Part shown: positions 1 through 8,642 of the stretch, in pieces
Layout: each line of letters begins with the position of its first letter
How positions within the stretch are numbered: position 1 is the first letter of the stretch
Origin: Candidatus Loosdrechtia aerotolerans
Lineage (GTDB): Bacteria; Planctomycetota; Brocadiia; Brocadiales; Brocadiaceae
DNA length: 63,286 nucleotides
Direction of reading: 5' to 3'
NCBI GenBank assembly: GCA_021646405.1
Contig: SOER01000016.1
Span: forward strand, 1 to 63,286
Notes under the pieces: model-generated
The model's database searches: none
Seen by the model: only the letters and a program-made list of their open reading frames with translations
What the model was told of the DNA's origin: nothing
Position numbers and translations under genes: made by a program

Positions 1-106
1 AAAAGAATCACTCCCCGGCATACCTTTTCCTTTCTTTTCTGAAGGTTTTTACCGGGTAGATTAATCTATCCTTCTAAAAAATCAATTAAATTTTATCTCC
101 TCTTTG

Positions 107-132
107 AAAAACCTCTTGAATGTCAGGTATAT
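107..132 (+). repeat. Dispersed repeat copy 1
   Basis: This short motif (AAAACCTCTTGAATGTCAGG followed by TATA) recurs as two inverted copies near 5.6 kb and, slightly diverged, at the far end of CRISPR array 1. Here it supplies the stop codon and last residues of the methyltransferase gene, which suggests that a recombination or insertion event joined the repeat to the gene. Confidence 0.6.
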
Positions 133-1862
133 CTCATCTCGTGTTGATTTTTAACTATTGGGCTATAAAGTTGGTAAAACAAGTATTCAAAATCAACTTT
201 ATCCTCGTTTGGAACAATTACAGCAATGTTACTACTTACTAATATTTCTGAGTACTTTTTATCATCTTTAACGGATTCTTTCTTATAGAATGAATTTGGA
301 TCAAATATAGTTGGTCTCAGAATATCACCAACAAGTGAGACAAGAATACACTTATGTCGAATAATTTGAATTTCGGATGACGGTTTTACATAAGAAACAT
401 TGTTGAAATCTATATAGGGATGCATTGCATCTGTTGGCAAGTCTAAAGGTTTAATAAAAGGTAGTCCATCTTTATCCTTGTACGGATGCTTACGTGTTTC
501 GCCCCTTTTGATTTTACATATGTCTTTGAGGGGAATCGCAGCTCTATTCTTTCTTAGTTCTTTTATTTCCCTTGGGAAGGTGCCAACATAACAATTAGGG
601 AACAAATTAAAATTATTTTGCTGTATTTCTTCATAAGTGACAATTTCTTCATTTTCAGTTTTTGCTTCAAAATTTTTATAAACCGCTACTATTCTCTCAA
701 TTTCTTCATCAGATATAGAAACCGATTCATCTCTTATAAAAGGTATCACTTTTATAAATATAACCTTATGCTTTCTCTCTTTTGGCTTGTTCTCGTTCAA
801 AATAAGAAGATTGATTGATAAAGATGTTTGTGGGAAAAGTCTTTCCGGGAGTTGAATTATTGCTTCAATATTATCTTTTTCATCAAAAAATCCCCTTACA
901 AATTTAATTTTTCTTTCATTTAAAAAATAACTCTGAGGAAGCACTATACCCATGCGTCCATTATCACTTAACCCAATAAAAGAAATACCCATACTAATCG
1001 ATTCAAATGAAATTTTTTTTGGTTTATCACCAATTTCTACAAAAAGATTAAATGGGGGTTTTAAGAATACAACGTCCGTTTTATCCTCAATATTAAAATC
1101 AGTAAGGGGACCTCTTTTTCTTGTAGAATTATTAAGAACACCAGCCATAGCAAGCCTTAATTTTGTTAATGTTAATAGCTCTTTATCCTCATCATAAATA
1201 TCTATATTTTTTGATAAATTGTATTGTTCACATTCGTTTGGCCACCTATAATTTTCATATATATGGGTAATGGCTGAAATAAGTGTGTCTCCAAAACCAC
1301 AAAAAGGATCGTAAATCTGTTCGGAAATCTGTGGGTTCAACAATTTTACTAATAATTTGCATAATGAATTTGGTGTATGTGCTGTCCGGCTTCTTGTTCC
1401 TATACTTTCTGCATGTTGCTCAAAAAATACAGAAACAGTTTCCACAAATTCTTTGAGAGAAAAATTATTGAGAGACAAATCTAAAGAATCGAATGTGTTT
1501 AATAATTCCTTTTGTGTTAATGGAGAAATATTTGGCTGATACCTTTGTATACCAAGCGCTTCAGCAATATCTTCCAATCCTTTGTTAGCAGATGAAATCT
1601 CTCTGAGATTTTTATCAATTTGTTTAAATAGTTGTTCAGATGAAAAATCCAGGCGAGACCATCTACTACTTTCTGGAATCGTAATTATTGATTTGTTAGA
1701 TGCTCCATTTTGTTCCAGAATGTCATTAAAACGTTTGTATGCCATTAGAACAAAAACAATTTTAAATGAATCAAAGGAACTTAAGGTACTCAATGAGTTG
1801 CGGAGTATTTCTATAGCTTCAGAGATTTTATTGAGCACTACCTGTGTTTTCTTATTTTTCAT
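123..1862 (-). CDS. Type I-like N6-adenine DNA methyltransferase (HsdM) fused to a truncated specificity domain
   Basis: This protein (579 aa) should transfer methyl groups from S-adenosylmethionine to adenine in DNA. Residues 1-150 form an HsdM-like helical N-terminus. Motif I DPFCGFGD lies at 185-192 and the catalytic motif IV appears as KPPF at 268-271, where families usually have NPPF/NPPY. From about residue 445 the sequence turns into an HsdS-like target-recognition domain (KDICKIKRG), which stops after about 130 residues, shorter than a full domain. The last four codons and stop lie in a dispersed repeat, so the gene is probably 3'-truncated. An AGGA lies just before the ATG. No hsdR is visible. 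A -24/-12 promoter and tandem dyads upstream suggest control by the neighbouring sigma-54 activator. Activity is uncertain because of the lost 3' end and the altered motif IV. Confidence 0.8.
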   Translation of the reverse strand: MKNKKTQVVLNKISEAIEILRNSLSTLSSFDSFKIVFVLMAYKRFNDILEQNGASNKSIITIPESSRWSRLDFSSEQLFKQIDKNLREISSANKGLEDIAEALGIQRYQPNISPLTQKELLNTFDSLDLSLNNFSLKEFVETVSVFFEQHAESIGTRSRTAHTPNSLCKLLVKLLNPQISEQIYDPFCGFGDTLISAITHIYENYRWPNECEQYNLSKNIDIYDEDKELLTLTKLRLAMAGVLNNSTRKRGPLTDFNIEDKTDVVFLKPPFNLFVEIGDKPKKISFESISMGISFIGLSDNGRMGIVLPQSYFLNERKIKFVRGFFDEKDNIEAIIQLPERLFPQTSLSINLLILNENKPKERKHKVIFIKVIPFIRDESVSISDEEIERIVAVYKNFEAKTENEEIVTYEEIQQNNFNLFPNCYVGTFPREIKELRKNRAAIPLKDICKIKRGETRKHPYKDKDGLPFIKPLDLPTDAMHPYIDFNNVSYVKPSSEIQIIRHKCILVSLVGDILRPTIFDPNSFYKKESVKDDKKYSEILVSSNIAVIVPNEDKVDFEYLFYQLYSPIVKNQHEMRYT

Positions 1863-1920
1863 CTTATCCTAAACTAAAAAATTTTACATTAACGTTATAA
1901 ATCATTATTATTACTTAATA

Positions 1921-1937
1921 GCAAGGACAATACCGAA
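1921..1937 (-). promoter_or_regulatory. Candidate sigma-54 (-24/-12) promoter of the methyltransferase gene
   Basis: On the minus strand the sequence CGGTATTGTCCTTGCT has GG and GC dinucleotides separated by exactly ten bases, with TTGC and the following T at the -12 box. The -24 box is weaker (CGGTAT against TGGCAC). A start about 12 bases downstream would leave a leader of roughly 45 bases before the methyltransferase ATG. The neighbouring upstream gene encodes a sigma-54 activator, which makes this weak match more credible. Confidence 0.45.
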
Positions 1938-2008
1938 AATATTATAGTTTATCTATCTTCTATGATTACAAAATGTTACAAATATTACATCAAAAATATT
2001 TATCTGTT

Positions 2009-2046
2009 AAGTTTCAACTTAAGTTTAATTTTATTCAACTTAGGTT
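2009..2046 (-). promoter_or_regulatory. Tandem dyad sites, candidate upstream activating sequence
   Basis: A perfect palindrome AACTTAAGTT (2016-2025) and a near-perfect copy AACTTAGGTT (2037-2046) lie 21 bp apart centre to centre, two helical turns, in a larger direct repeat. A further AAGTT half-site starts at 2009. They lie about 80-110 bp upstream of the -24/-12 element, the usual distance for an enhancer-binding activator, and directly after the stop codon of the sigma-54 activator gene. Binding by that activator is an inference. Confidence 0.45.
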
Positions 2047-2050
2047 TAAA

Positions 2051-3535
2051 TTATGGATTGCGGAGAAACTTGTGTACTGCCTGAGGTGTAATTCCCAAGA
2101 GTTTAGCGGCTTTGCTCTGATTCCCTTCAGCTAATTCCAATGCCTTCAATATCATTTGTTTTCGAACACTCGATAAAAAATCTTCTAAGGAAAAGCCCGG
2201 TGACGGTTCTGGTAACACTGCTAAAGGATCTGACTTTATTAACGGTTCTGAAATCAACAAGTCATCTGCTTCCAGTATATCACGTCTTGCCAATCTTACT
2301 GATCGCTCAATCACGTTCTCAAGATCTCGTACATTACCGGGCCAGGAATGTTCTTGCAACCTTGTCAATGCACCGGGGGATAATCTTCTTGGTTTTTTAA
2401 GTGTGGCATTAATACGGTCGAGCACATACAATGCTATTTTGGGAATATCACTTTTTCTTTCCCTTAAAGAGGGTAAGCGAATTTCTCCAATATTTAATCG
2501 GTAATAAAGATCCTCTCGAAATTGCCCTTTTTTTATTGCCTTGATTGGGTCTTTGTTTGTGGCGGCAACGATACGAACATTTACCTTATGTGACTTTTTA
2601 GCCCCAATAGGTTCTATAATCCCATCTTGCAAGACACGGAGCAACTTTGCTTGCATTGATAAGGGGAGTTCCCCTAATTCGTCAAGAAACAAAGTCCCAC
2701 CATCTGCCTGATCAAATTTGCCGGATTGGTCATTTATCGCCCCGGTAAAAGCACCTTTCTTATGCCCAAACAGAACGCTTTCAACAAGATTTTCCGGAAT
2801 AGTGGCACAGTTTATTGGTATGAACAGGTCTGATGACCTGCCACTAAGAAGGTGGACAAATTTTGCAAACACCTCTTTGCCAGTACCCGTTTCTCCAAGA
2901 ATAAGTATTGGTATGTTTGATTGTGCCAGTGTAGCGGCCGTTTCTATAGACTTATAAATACTTGGATGATCTCCGACTATCCCCAGTTTTTTAATAGCCA
3001 CAGATACATCAAAAGAAACATCATCAGTTTCAACATTGAAAACATTGGATCTCACAATGGGGAAGTCAGGTAAAGTTAAGTCTATTTCTGAAACTATTTG
3101 GTAATCTTTACTAACAAATTTAGGAGGACGTACATGTAAAATACAGGCAGGAATTTCTCCGCTTGCCACAAGCAATACCCAACAGGCGTGCATTTGGGGA
3201 GTTCCCGAAGCTACAGCAACAAAATAGTTTGCAGTCTGGAAATTTTCAAAGATCGTCCTGGTGTGATGGCGCAAACCTTTCAGAATTGCAATATAGTTGG
3301 TTGGGTCATTAAGTAATAATTGCCGAACTTCTATACCGGTATTGGGAAATAATTTTTTTATAACTACTTCCGTATCCGAAGTGTTTTTTTCTGTATTTAT
3401 TGTGGAAAAGAGAACAACATGATTAAAAGTTTTTGCACTTAAAAGGGAAAGGATTGGACCGGGTTGTTCTTCTTCGCCAATAAGTCCCTTCGCATAAGGA
3501 TCATGGAAACCGGTAAATGTAAGTAGTATGTTCAT
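2051..3535 (-). CDS. RtcR-like sigma-54-dependent activator with CARF-like sensor domain
   Basis: This 494-aa transcription activator should remodel sigma-54 RNA polymerase using ATP. Residues 1-160 form a Rossmann-like domain with VASGTPQM at 108-115, placed like the SGGTKxM loop of CARF domains; RtcR regulators carry such a domain. The AAA+ core has Walker A GETGTGKE (214-221), the sigma-54 contact loop GAFTGA (261-266) and Walker B TLFLDE (281-286). A Fis-type helix-turn-helix ends the protein (about 455-494). No rtcA or rtcB lies nearby, so the classical RNA-repair target is absent. The ligand could be a cyclic oligoadenylate or an RNA end; the sequence does not decide. Dyads and a -24/-12 site just downstream point to the methyltransferase gene as a target. 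Confidence 0.85.
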   Translation of the reverse strand: MNILLTFTGFHDPYAKGLIGEEEQPGPILSLLSAKTFNHVVLFSTINTEKNTSDTEVVIKKLFPNTGIEVRQLLLNDPTNYIAILKGLRHHTRTIFENFQTANYFVAVASGTPQMHACWVLLVASGEIPACILHVRPPKFVSKDYQIVSEIDLTLPDFPIVRSNVFNVETDDVSFDVSVAIKKLGIVGDHPSIYKSIETAATLAQSNIPILILGETGTGKEVFAKFVHLLSGRSSDLFIPINCATIPENLVESVLFGHKKGAFTGAINDQSGKFDQADGGTLFLDELGELPLSMQAKLLRVLQDGIIEPIGAKKSHKVNVRIVAATNKDPIKAIKKGQFREDLYYRLNIGEIRLPSLRERKSDIPKIALYVLDRINATLKKPRRLSPGALTRLQEHSWPGNVRDLENVIERSVRLARRDILEADDLLISEPLIKSDPLAVLPEPSPGFSLEDFLSSVRKQMILKALELAEGNQSKAAKLLGITPQAVHKFLRNP

Positions 3536-3894
3536 TCTTCAACCTTCTGTCTTCTTTAGTTCATACCTGATACCTTTTTGGTACCTTTTCCGTAACGCTC
3601 ACGATCAGATTTTTTGACTCAAGCCGCTTACGGTAGTTTGCAACCTGCACCTGCAAACCGATTGCGAGGGGCCCTCATCTCCTACGCCGCTTTCTGCGGC
3701 ATACTTATATCCGCACACCATCATGGTTCGGATACTCTATCTTCAAATTTCTCAGTAAGTACGATATTTCTTATGTTCTTCTTTCCTATTACTCAGCCTC
3801 CTCTTTGGATAAATCACATAGGTACCTGACCACAAATTTTTGTACATTTGTATTGCCGGGGAGTTTCAATATGCAAATATTTATGTACAGGTAC
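3536..3894. other. Gene-poor stretch upstream of the sigma-54 activator
   Basis: I see no convincing gene here. Short open frames on the plus strand (starting near 3614 and 3840) have no recognisable family and overlap decayed transposase sequence. The activator start near 3535 has no strong Shine-Dalgarno sequence. Confidence 0.4.
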
Positions 3895-4059
3895 TTATAA
3901 TCCCATCTGCCTCATCAGGCGGTTTACCCGCTTACGATTTACTTTATGTCCCTCCTTTCTTAACCATTCCGTCATCCGTCTCACTCCATAAAACGGACAT
4001 TCGGTATCTCTTCCATTGCTTGTTTTTTCCACTGGGTTATTTGGGTCGGATGTATCCAT
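3895..4059 (-). pseudogene. IS3-family OrfB transposase remnant
   Basis: A 54-codon open frame matches the HTH_21 region of IS3-family OrfB transposases: CPFYGVRRMTEWLRKEG followed by NRKRVNRLMRQMGL. The frame stops right after this segment, and nothing recognisable of the DDE catalytic domain follows. It is a decayed fragment next to a toxin-antitoxin pair, consistent with a mobile past for this edge of the window. Confidence 0.7.
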
Positions 4060-4081
4060 ATTCTCCTGCTATCTCAATGGA

Positions 4082-4459
4082 CTATTTTGCAAATAATCTT
4101 ACTATCTCGCTTACTATTTCTTTAATATCCACATTTTTGGAAGGTAAAACATTGTTTTCAACATGCTTGTGATGAGGATAGGTTTCTATTTCTGTATAAT
4201 GTTCTGCATTATCATATCTAAAAATTAATTTCTTGTCATGGGTCTGATAATGGTAGGTATAAGCCAGTTTTTTTAAGGTAGGGATAGCAATAAAGTACTC
4301 TTTAAAATGTAGTTCGCTTTTGTCAGTAAATATAATCTCTCCTTTGATATACAGTGCAGCATCGCCTCTATTTTCTGATTGAACATTGGTAAGGAGTTTA
4401 AACGGCACATCATTGAGAAATTTATCCAATTGAGCAAGATACCCTTTTATGGCTGACAT
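4082..4459 (-). CDS. TumE-family (DUF6516) toxin of a toxin-antitoxin pair
   Basis: This 125-aa protein resembles the TumE/DUF6516 family, the presumed toxin of a two-gene module. Visible family traits are the N-terminal helix, an acidic strand region (ALYIKGEIIFTDKSELHFKE) and a late histidine-rich segment (YPHHKHVENN). The mechanism is not established from the sequence. Its start overlaps the 3' end of the upstream gene by 13 bases, which implies translational coupling with an antitoxin. It borders an IS3 remnant. Confidence 0.65.
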   Translation of the reverse strand: MSAIKGYLAQLDKFLNDVPFKLLTNVQSENRGDAALYIKGEIIFTDKSELHFKEYFIAIPTLKKLAYTYHYQTHDKKLIFRYDNAEHYTEIETYPHHKHVENNVLPSKNVDIKEIVSEIVRLFAK

Positions 4460-4746
4460 ATTTCAATGTTCTCAATTATTGATAATTTCTCTTTCAGTTC
4501 ATTTAAGAGTTTTTCTTCTGCCCACCAGTTGAAGGTTTCGTCATTCTCTTCGATTTCTTTATTCCTGAACTTTTCAATGAAGGCACTCGTAGAAATTCCA
4601 TATTTCTCCTCGTATTTTTTGATTTTTGATACGGACATTTCTACGGCAAATTTTATTCTTCTTTTTTCCTCTTCCAGTCCTCCGGCCAGAAGTTCCTTAA
4701 TAGTTTCTGCTTCTCCTGAAATACTTTTTACATTTAAAGTAACCAT
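4447..4746 (-). CDS. Putative antitoxin partner of the TumE-like toxin
   Basis: This 99-aa, highly charged, mainly helical protein is encoded first in a two-gene operon and overlaps the toxin start. Its residues 1-60 suggest a helical bundle (EEEKRRIKFAVEM) and its C-terminal half is acidic. I recognise no HTH or ribbon-helix-helix motif, so the antitoxin role rests on gene order, size and overlap. A GGTGAT Shine-Dalgarno-like run precedes the ATG. Confidence 0.5.
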   Translation of the reverse strand: MVTLNVKSISGEAETIKELLAGGLEEEKRRIKFAVEMSVSKIKKYEEKYGISTSAFIEKFRNKEIEENDETFNWWAEEKLLNELKEKLSIIENIEICQP

Positions 4747-4876
4747 ATAATATCACCTCTAAATACTGTTTCATTTATTCACTACAATTCATTAGCACTG
4801 CAAGTGGATTCACATATTTTTCAGAGGTTTTTTTGAGGTCTGTTAGGCATGCGTAACTTATTGTGTTATATATATT

Positions 4877-4960
4877 TGCCGAAGCAGGGAGTCGAACCCT
4901 GATGGAGTTTCCTCCACTAGAACCTGAATCTAGCGCGTCTGCCAATTCCGCCACTTCGGC
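4877..4960 (-). tRNA. tRNA-Leu(CAG)
   Basis: The minus strand folds as a class II tRNA. The acceptor stem GCCGAAG pairs with CTTCGGC, and the D-arm region (GGCGGAATTGGCAGAC) is typical of leucine tRNAs. The anticodon stem CTAGA/TCTAG closes loop TTCAGGT with anticodon CAG. A long variable arm (TGGAG-GAAA-CTCCA) and the T-arm (GGGTTCGACTCCC) follow. The CCA end is not encoded; the discriminator base is A. Confidence 0.95.
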
Positions 4961-5089
4961 TTTTTGCTATTCTCTCCTGCAATCTGAAAGATTGCAGGCC
5001 TTTAAAAAGATATTATTATATACTATTCTAAACAATATTTCACCTGTTTTTTTCTATCCATAAGAATATTCTTACGGAAAACCGCTTTA

Positions 5090-5596
5090 TTATCGAGACC
5101 CCGCTGTGCACATTAAGATACAACACACTGTTTTTGCATCTTTAATAATACCGTTCTTTACCATCTTAAATGCCTCATTCAGGGTAACTTGAATAATACC
5201 CTCGATTGCTTCATCGACCTGATAATTTGTTTGTGTCCTGGTAAGTTTTGTCGCTTTAAAAAGATGCATAACTTCAGTAAGTATGCCCGGTGAGGGATAG
5301 AGTATCATAAGCGGTTCAATACTAGCAGCCCTGTAACCGGTCTCCTCCTCCAACTCACGCTCTGCACATGCATGAAATGTCTCTCCCTTGTCAAGTGTAC
5401 CGGCAGGAACCTCGTAAATTAATTTCTTAACGGCATTCCGGTATTGCTGGATAAGGATAATTTCATCTTCTGAAATAAAAGGGATAATAGCAGCGGAACC
5501 AGGATGTTCTACGGCCTCTCTTATTACCTTGCTTCCATCGTCTAAAACAATTTCATCTTTTCTGACATTTATTTTTTTACCGGAATAGACAATCAT
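5090..5596 (-). CDS. NUDIX hydrolase, ADP-ribose pyrophosphatase-like
   Basis: This enzyme should hydrolyse a nucleoside diphosphate derivative such as ADP-ribose. The NUDIX box is complete: it begins GTLDKGE and continues to RELEEETGY. The GSAAIIPF and QQYRNAVKKLIYEVPAG segments before it are typical of the ADP-ribose branch. I place the start at the ATG preceded by AAAGGGGG, giving 168 aa. A longer frame from a TTG exists, but its first codons lie in a dispersed inverted repeat. It is downstream of the tRNA-facing gap and stands alone. Confidence 0.85.
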   Translation of the reverse strand: MIVYSGKKINVRKDEIVLDDGSKVIREAVEHPGSAAIIPFISEDEIILIQQYRNAVKKLIYEVPAGTLDKGETFHACAERELEEETGYRAASIEPLMILYPSPGILTEVMHLFKATKLTRTQTNYQVDEAIEGIIQVTLNEAFKMVKNGIIKDAKTVCCILMCTAGSR

Positions 5597-5626
5597 AGGA
5601 ACCCCCTTTTTATCACTTTGAATACT

Positions 5627-5686
5627 ATATCTGGCATTCAAGAGGTTTTTATCAAGTTAAGGAAATTTCTTGAATGTCAGATATAC
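5627..5686. repeat. Inverted pair of the dispersed repeat (copies 2 and 3)
   Basis: Two 17-base arms, ATATCTGGCATTCAAGA and TCTTGAATGTCAGATAT, differ by one base and are separated by about 25 bases. They can form a hairpin between the NUDIX gene and the pseudopilus cluster. Single copies of the same motif occur at a truncated methyltransferase gene and at the end of CRISPR array 1. Confidence 0.7.
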
Positions 5687-5791
5687 GTGCCCTATCCTTT
5701 TACCATACTATAACTTCTGTTCTTTTTTCCCAGGAAAATATACCCTCTGTTTTTTCGTTATAATAATTCCAGTGGATATACTGAATATGTA

Positions 5792-8635
5792 TTACCATTC
5801 AGTCATCCATCGAAAATACCTGATCTTAACCGGTGTAACAGACCGGTCAACAATTGCCACTAATTTTTTCTCAGCCATTGTCTGAGATCCATCAGTGTTA
5901 ATAATGCGGGCTGTGACATAAATGGCAAACACATTGCTGTGGGTTGTAATAAGATTTGAAATAGCGGTAAATATAAGGTCCTTTTCATCCTTTTCATCAA
6001 CAAGGCCATCGCCGTCGTTATCAATAGTATCCGTTGCAAAATAATCCATACCGGTAACACCGGTTATTGTTCCGACTGTACTGAATGGACGTGCATCTAT
6101 GATGTTACTGATAAGGGAATATCCCTTTGCTGATTGAATGAGTGTATCCCACGTACCCAGAGAGGTACCCGTATCCGTTCCGGGTAAAGCCGCTAATACC
6201 TCAGATGGTGCAGTATTAATATTAATCCTTCCCGGTACCTGAATCTCAGGGCCATCGATATCCCCTGTCTGAGTACCTGTATCATTGTACGTAGCACCAT
6301 CGGCGTCGTCATCAATAGTGTCATCCTTCGGATCGATTATGGTAAAATACTCTGATATAAGATTTCCGGGACTACCAACAAGGTTTAATTTCGCGTTGTC
6401 AACTGTACTGCTGCCGGCGATATTATAGAGAACGTTATTGGTATAGGACGATTGTGTCCCATATCCCACCGTTAAAAGATGCCCCATCTCTCCCAGGGAA
6501 ATTATGTTTTTGTTTGAAATCACAAGTTGTTTCCGTTCATTGGCTGTAACCGATCCATAAGAGAAATTTACCTGGCCTAACGTATGGGGCGTTGCCGTAC
6601 CCCAATTGTCGGATCTTTCTACAAGCGGATTTTTTCTCTCACCGATGGACGCCCTTACATTTAAATAGGGGTCGCATTTTGCCTTTTCCAGCAGATTTTG
6701 AATTTCTTCTGCATCGGCTATAATTTTGGCCCCGGAATCAGCATTGATTTGCTCATTACTGACAAAGTTATTGGTACTGTTTATGAGCGATGTCAAGGTT
6801 GAAATTGCATTATCAATCCCATTCGTTCCCGGATCCCAATATGCATCACTAGTTTTATCCGGCTCTACTAATTCAGTAAGGGCATTAGAACCATAGGGAG
6901 GTTCGGTAGTATGTTGAGGTCCCGGTGTTAGAGGATCTCCATCCCACACGCCGTCACCGGATTTTGCTAACAATGATTCGTACGCACTATTTTTCTCATC
7001 ATTACCGGGTGATTGTGTCTTATAATAAATAAACGCTATTAAATCATACAAAAGCCATAACACGTCTTCTCCGTTTATCTTATTTTTATACGCATTTGGT
7101 TCGGCCTTATCGAGGATTAAATAATCTCCGCTATTCAGGGCTGAAGAACTCCCCATAAGGGTAACCGTTACTGCCAGCGGTACATACGTACTATCATAAT
7201 CGTAAACATTAAATCCTGTTACTGTTTGTGTACCGCTCAGGGTGGGGATACTGAGGAATGCACCGGGTTCATCGTAACCCAAAATCAGATATCCTTTCGG
7301 CTGTATGCTGAAATTATCCATATTGATTGGATAGGTGATATCACTCACAGTGCTTATAACCCAATCGCAGGCAGGATATCCCATATTCAATGAATAGTAT
7401 TCTTTTGTAACTTTAAGGAGTAGTTCCATCTTTGAACCATTGATACTCAGGGTTTCGCTGCCAACAGCAATATTAAAAGGATTATATAATTCGATACGGT
7501 GCTGACAGGGATAAGCCGAATGAGTGCCCGTATGATAGAGTTCGTTAATAAACGGATGGGGTTCCAGACCATACTTTGTCCCGGTGCCATAGGCAGTAAT
7601 ATCACTGTCGGCATCCATGTAATCCTTGCTATTTACAGCAAGCTGGGTTGCCGTTCCCTCACTAAACCCAACCACTTGCAACTGGTCAATAATAGTATCG
7701 ACAGACGCTGCGTCATCAAGTTTTAAACGATAGTAATTTTTGTTATCGGGCAGCAGAAGGCTGCCGGTACCATGATTATGTATAACCGTATCAAACGAGT
7801 ACACGGTAAGGATATTCCTTTTACTTTGGAAGAGAGATTCACTATTCATAATTGCACGTAATCTTGATTGAAAAACTGAAGACGGAGTATACGTTCCGAA
7901 GCATATATCGGCAGCATCGAGAATACCAAATGGCCGGTCATCTTCGACCGGATTTCTGGGTTGGTATTGAGAGGCCGTTGTACCAGTGCTGCCTGGTACA
8001 CTATTTACACCGCAACGTCCGGTATCAGAACCAACCACAATGCCTTTTGCAGCTACCGTACCAAGGACGTCCTGTAATCGTATATCATAGGTTGTTGCGC
8101 CGGTACCATAGAAAAAGGCCCCTGATGTACCAACAATATTTCCCGTAGCATTTACATTAATCCGCGATCCGCCAATATCCTCAATAAGGATAGCATATTG
8201 TGCCTTTAAACCCTTGTCTAATGAAAAAGGGACATCAATCCACCGGGAATCGGGAATATCGTCACTATTATTATCGATGCCGTCTTCATTCGGCAGAGAG
8301 TTACAAAATATCTTATCCGTTCCCGTACCCAACCATTCTTCTGTATACACATCATAGCTTTCATCGGTACCCTGAGTTGTTGTGCCGATATAGGGATAGG
8401 TATTGTCATTGTAAACAACACTATCGGTACCGTATTTATCCATCTTTAGCACGTAAATTGCATATTCGAGTCCGCTCAGTGCAATCATTTCTGCCTGACG
8501 GTTATTAACATAATTATCAGTTGCCGTAAAATCTATACTGGTAAGGTTAAGGAACGTCATCCCCATAAAAAGCATGGCTACCAGAATAACAGTAACTACA
8601 ATAACAACGTATCCTGCATCTCTTTTATCGTTCAT
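5792..8635 (-). CDS. GspK-like minor pseudopilin of unusual length
   Basis: This 947-aa protein starts with a short basic leader and one membrane helix (VVIVVTVILVAMLFMGMTFL). A long extracytoplasmic part follows. It lacks the GFTLIE signature, as GspK/PilX-type proteins do, and near its C-terminus it has GRININTAPSEVLAALPG, the helix-hairpin-helix-like motif of GspK. GspK is usually about 300-350 aa, so some 600 residues are extra; these include asparagine/aspartate-rich calcium-like stretches (DTIDNDGDGLVDEKDE). It is last in the pseudopilus cluster, 7 bases after the GspJ-like gene. The role would be tip or cargo recognition in a type II secretion-like machine. Confidence 0.75.
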   Translation of the reverse strand: MNDKRDAGYVVIVVTVILVAMLFMGMTFLNLTSIDFTATDNYVNNRQAEMIALSGLEYAIYVLKMDKYGTDSVVYNDNTYPYIGTTTQGTDESYDVYTEEWLGTGTDKIFCNSLPNEDGIDNNSDDIPDSRWIDVPFSLDKGLKAQYAILIEDIGGSRINVNATGNIVGTSGAFFYGTGATTYDIRLQDVLGTVAAKGIVVGSDTGRCGVNSVPGSTGTTASQYQPRNPVEDDRPFGILDAADICFGTYTPSSVFQSRLRAIMNSESLFQSKRNILTVYSFDTVIHNHGTGSLLLPDNKNYYRLKLDDAASVDTIIDQLQVVGFSEGTATQLAVNSKDYMDADSDITAYGTGTKYGLEPHPFINELYHTGTHSAYPCQHRIELYNPFNIAVGSETLSINGSKMELLLKVTKEYYSLNMGYPACDWVISTVSDITYPINMDNFSIQPKGYLILGYDEPGAFLSIPTLSGTQTVTGFNVYDYDSTYVPLAVTVTLMGSSSALNSGDYLILDKAEPNAYKNKINGEDVLWLLYDLIAFIYYKTQSPGNDEKNSAYESLLAKSGDGVWDGDPLTPGPQHTTEPPYGSNALTELVEPDKTSDAYWDPGTNGIDNAISTLTSLINSTNNFVSNEQINADSGAKIIADAEEIQNLLEKAKCDPYLNVRASIGERKNPLVERSDNWGTATPHTLGQVNFSYGSVTANERKQLVISNKNIISLGEMGHLLTVGYGTQSSYTNNVLYNIAGSSTVDNAKLNLVGSPGNLISEYFTIIDPKDDTIDDDADGATYNDTGTQTGDIDGPEIQVPGRININTAPSEVLAALPGTDTGTSLGTWDTLIQSAKGYSLISNIIDARPFSTVGTITGVTGMDYFATDTIDNDGDGLVDEKDEKDLIFTAISNLITTHSNVFAIYVTARIINTDGSQTMAEKKLVAIVDRSVTPVKIRYFRWMTEW

Positions 8636-8642
8636 ATTTTTA

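Noticed and set aside
3614-4172. Plus-strand open frames before the toxin gene
   Set aside because: They have no family resemblance and overlap an IS3 transposase remnant read on the other strand.
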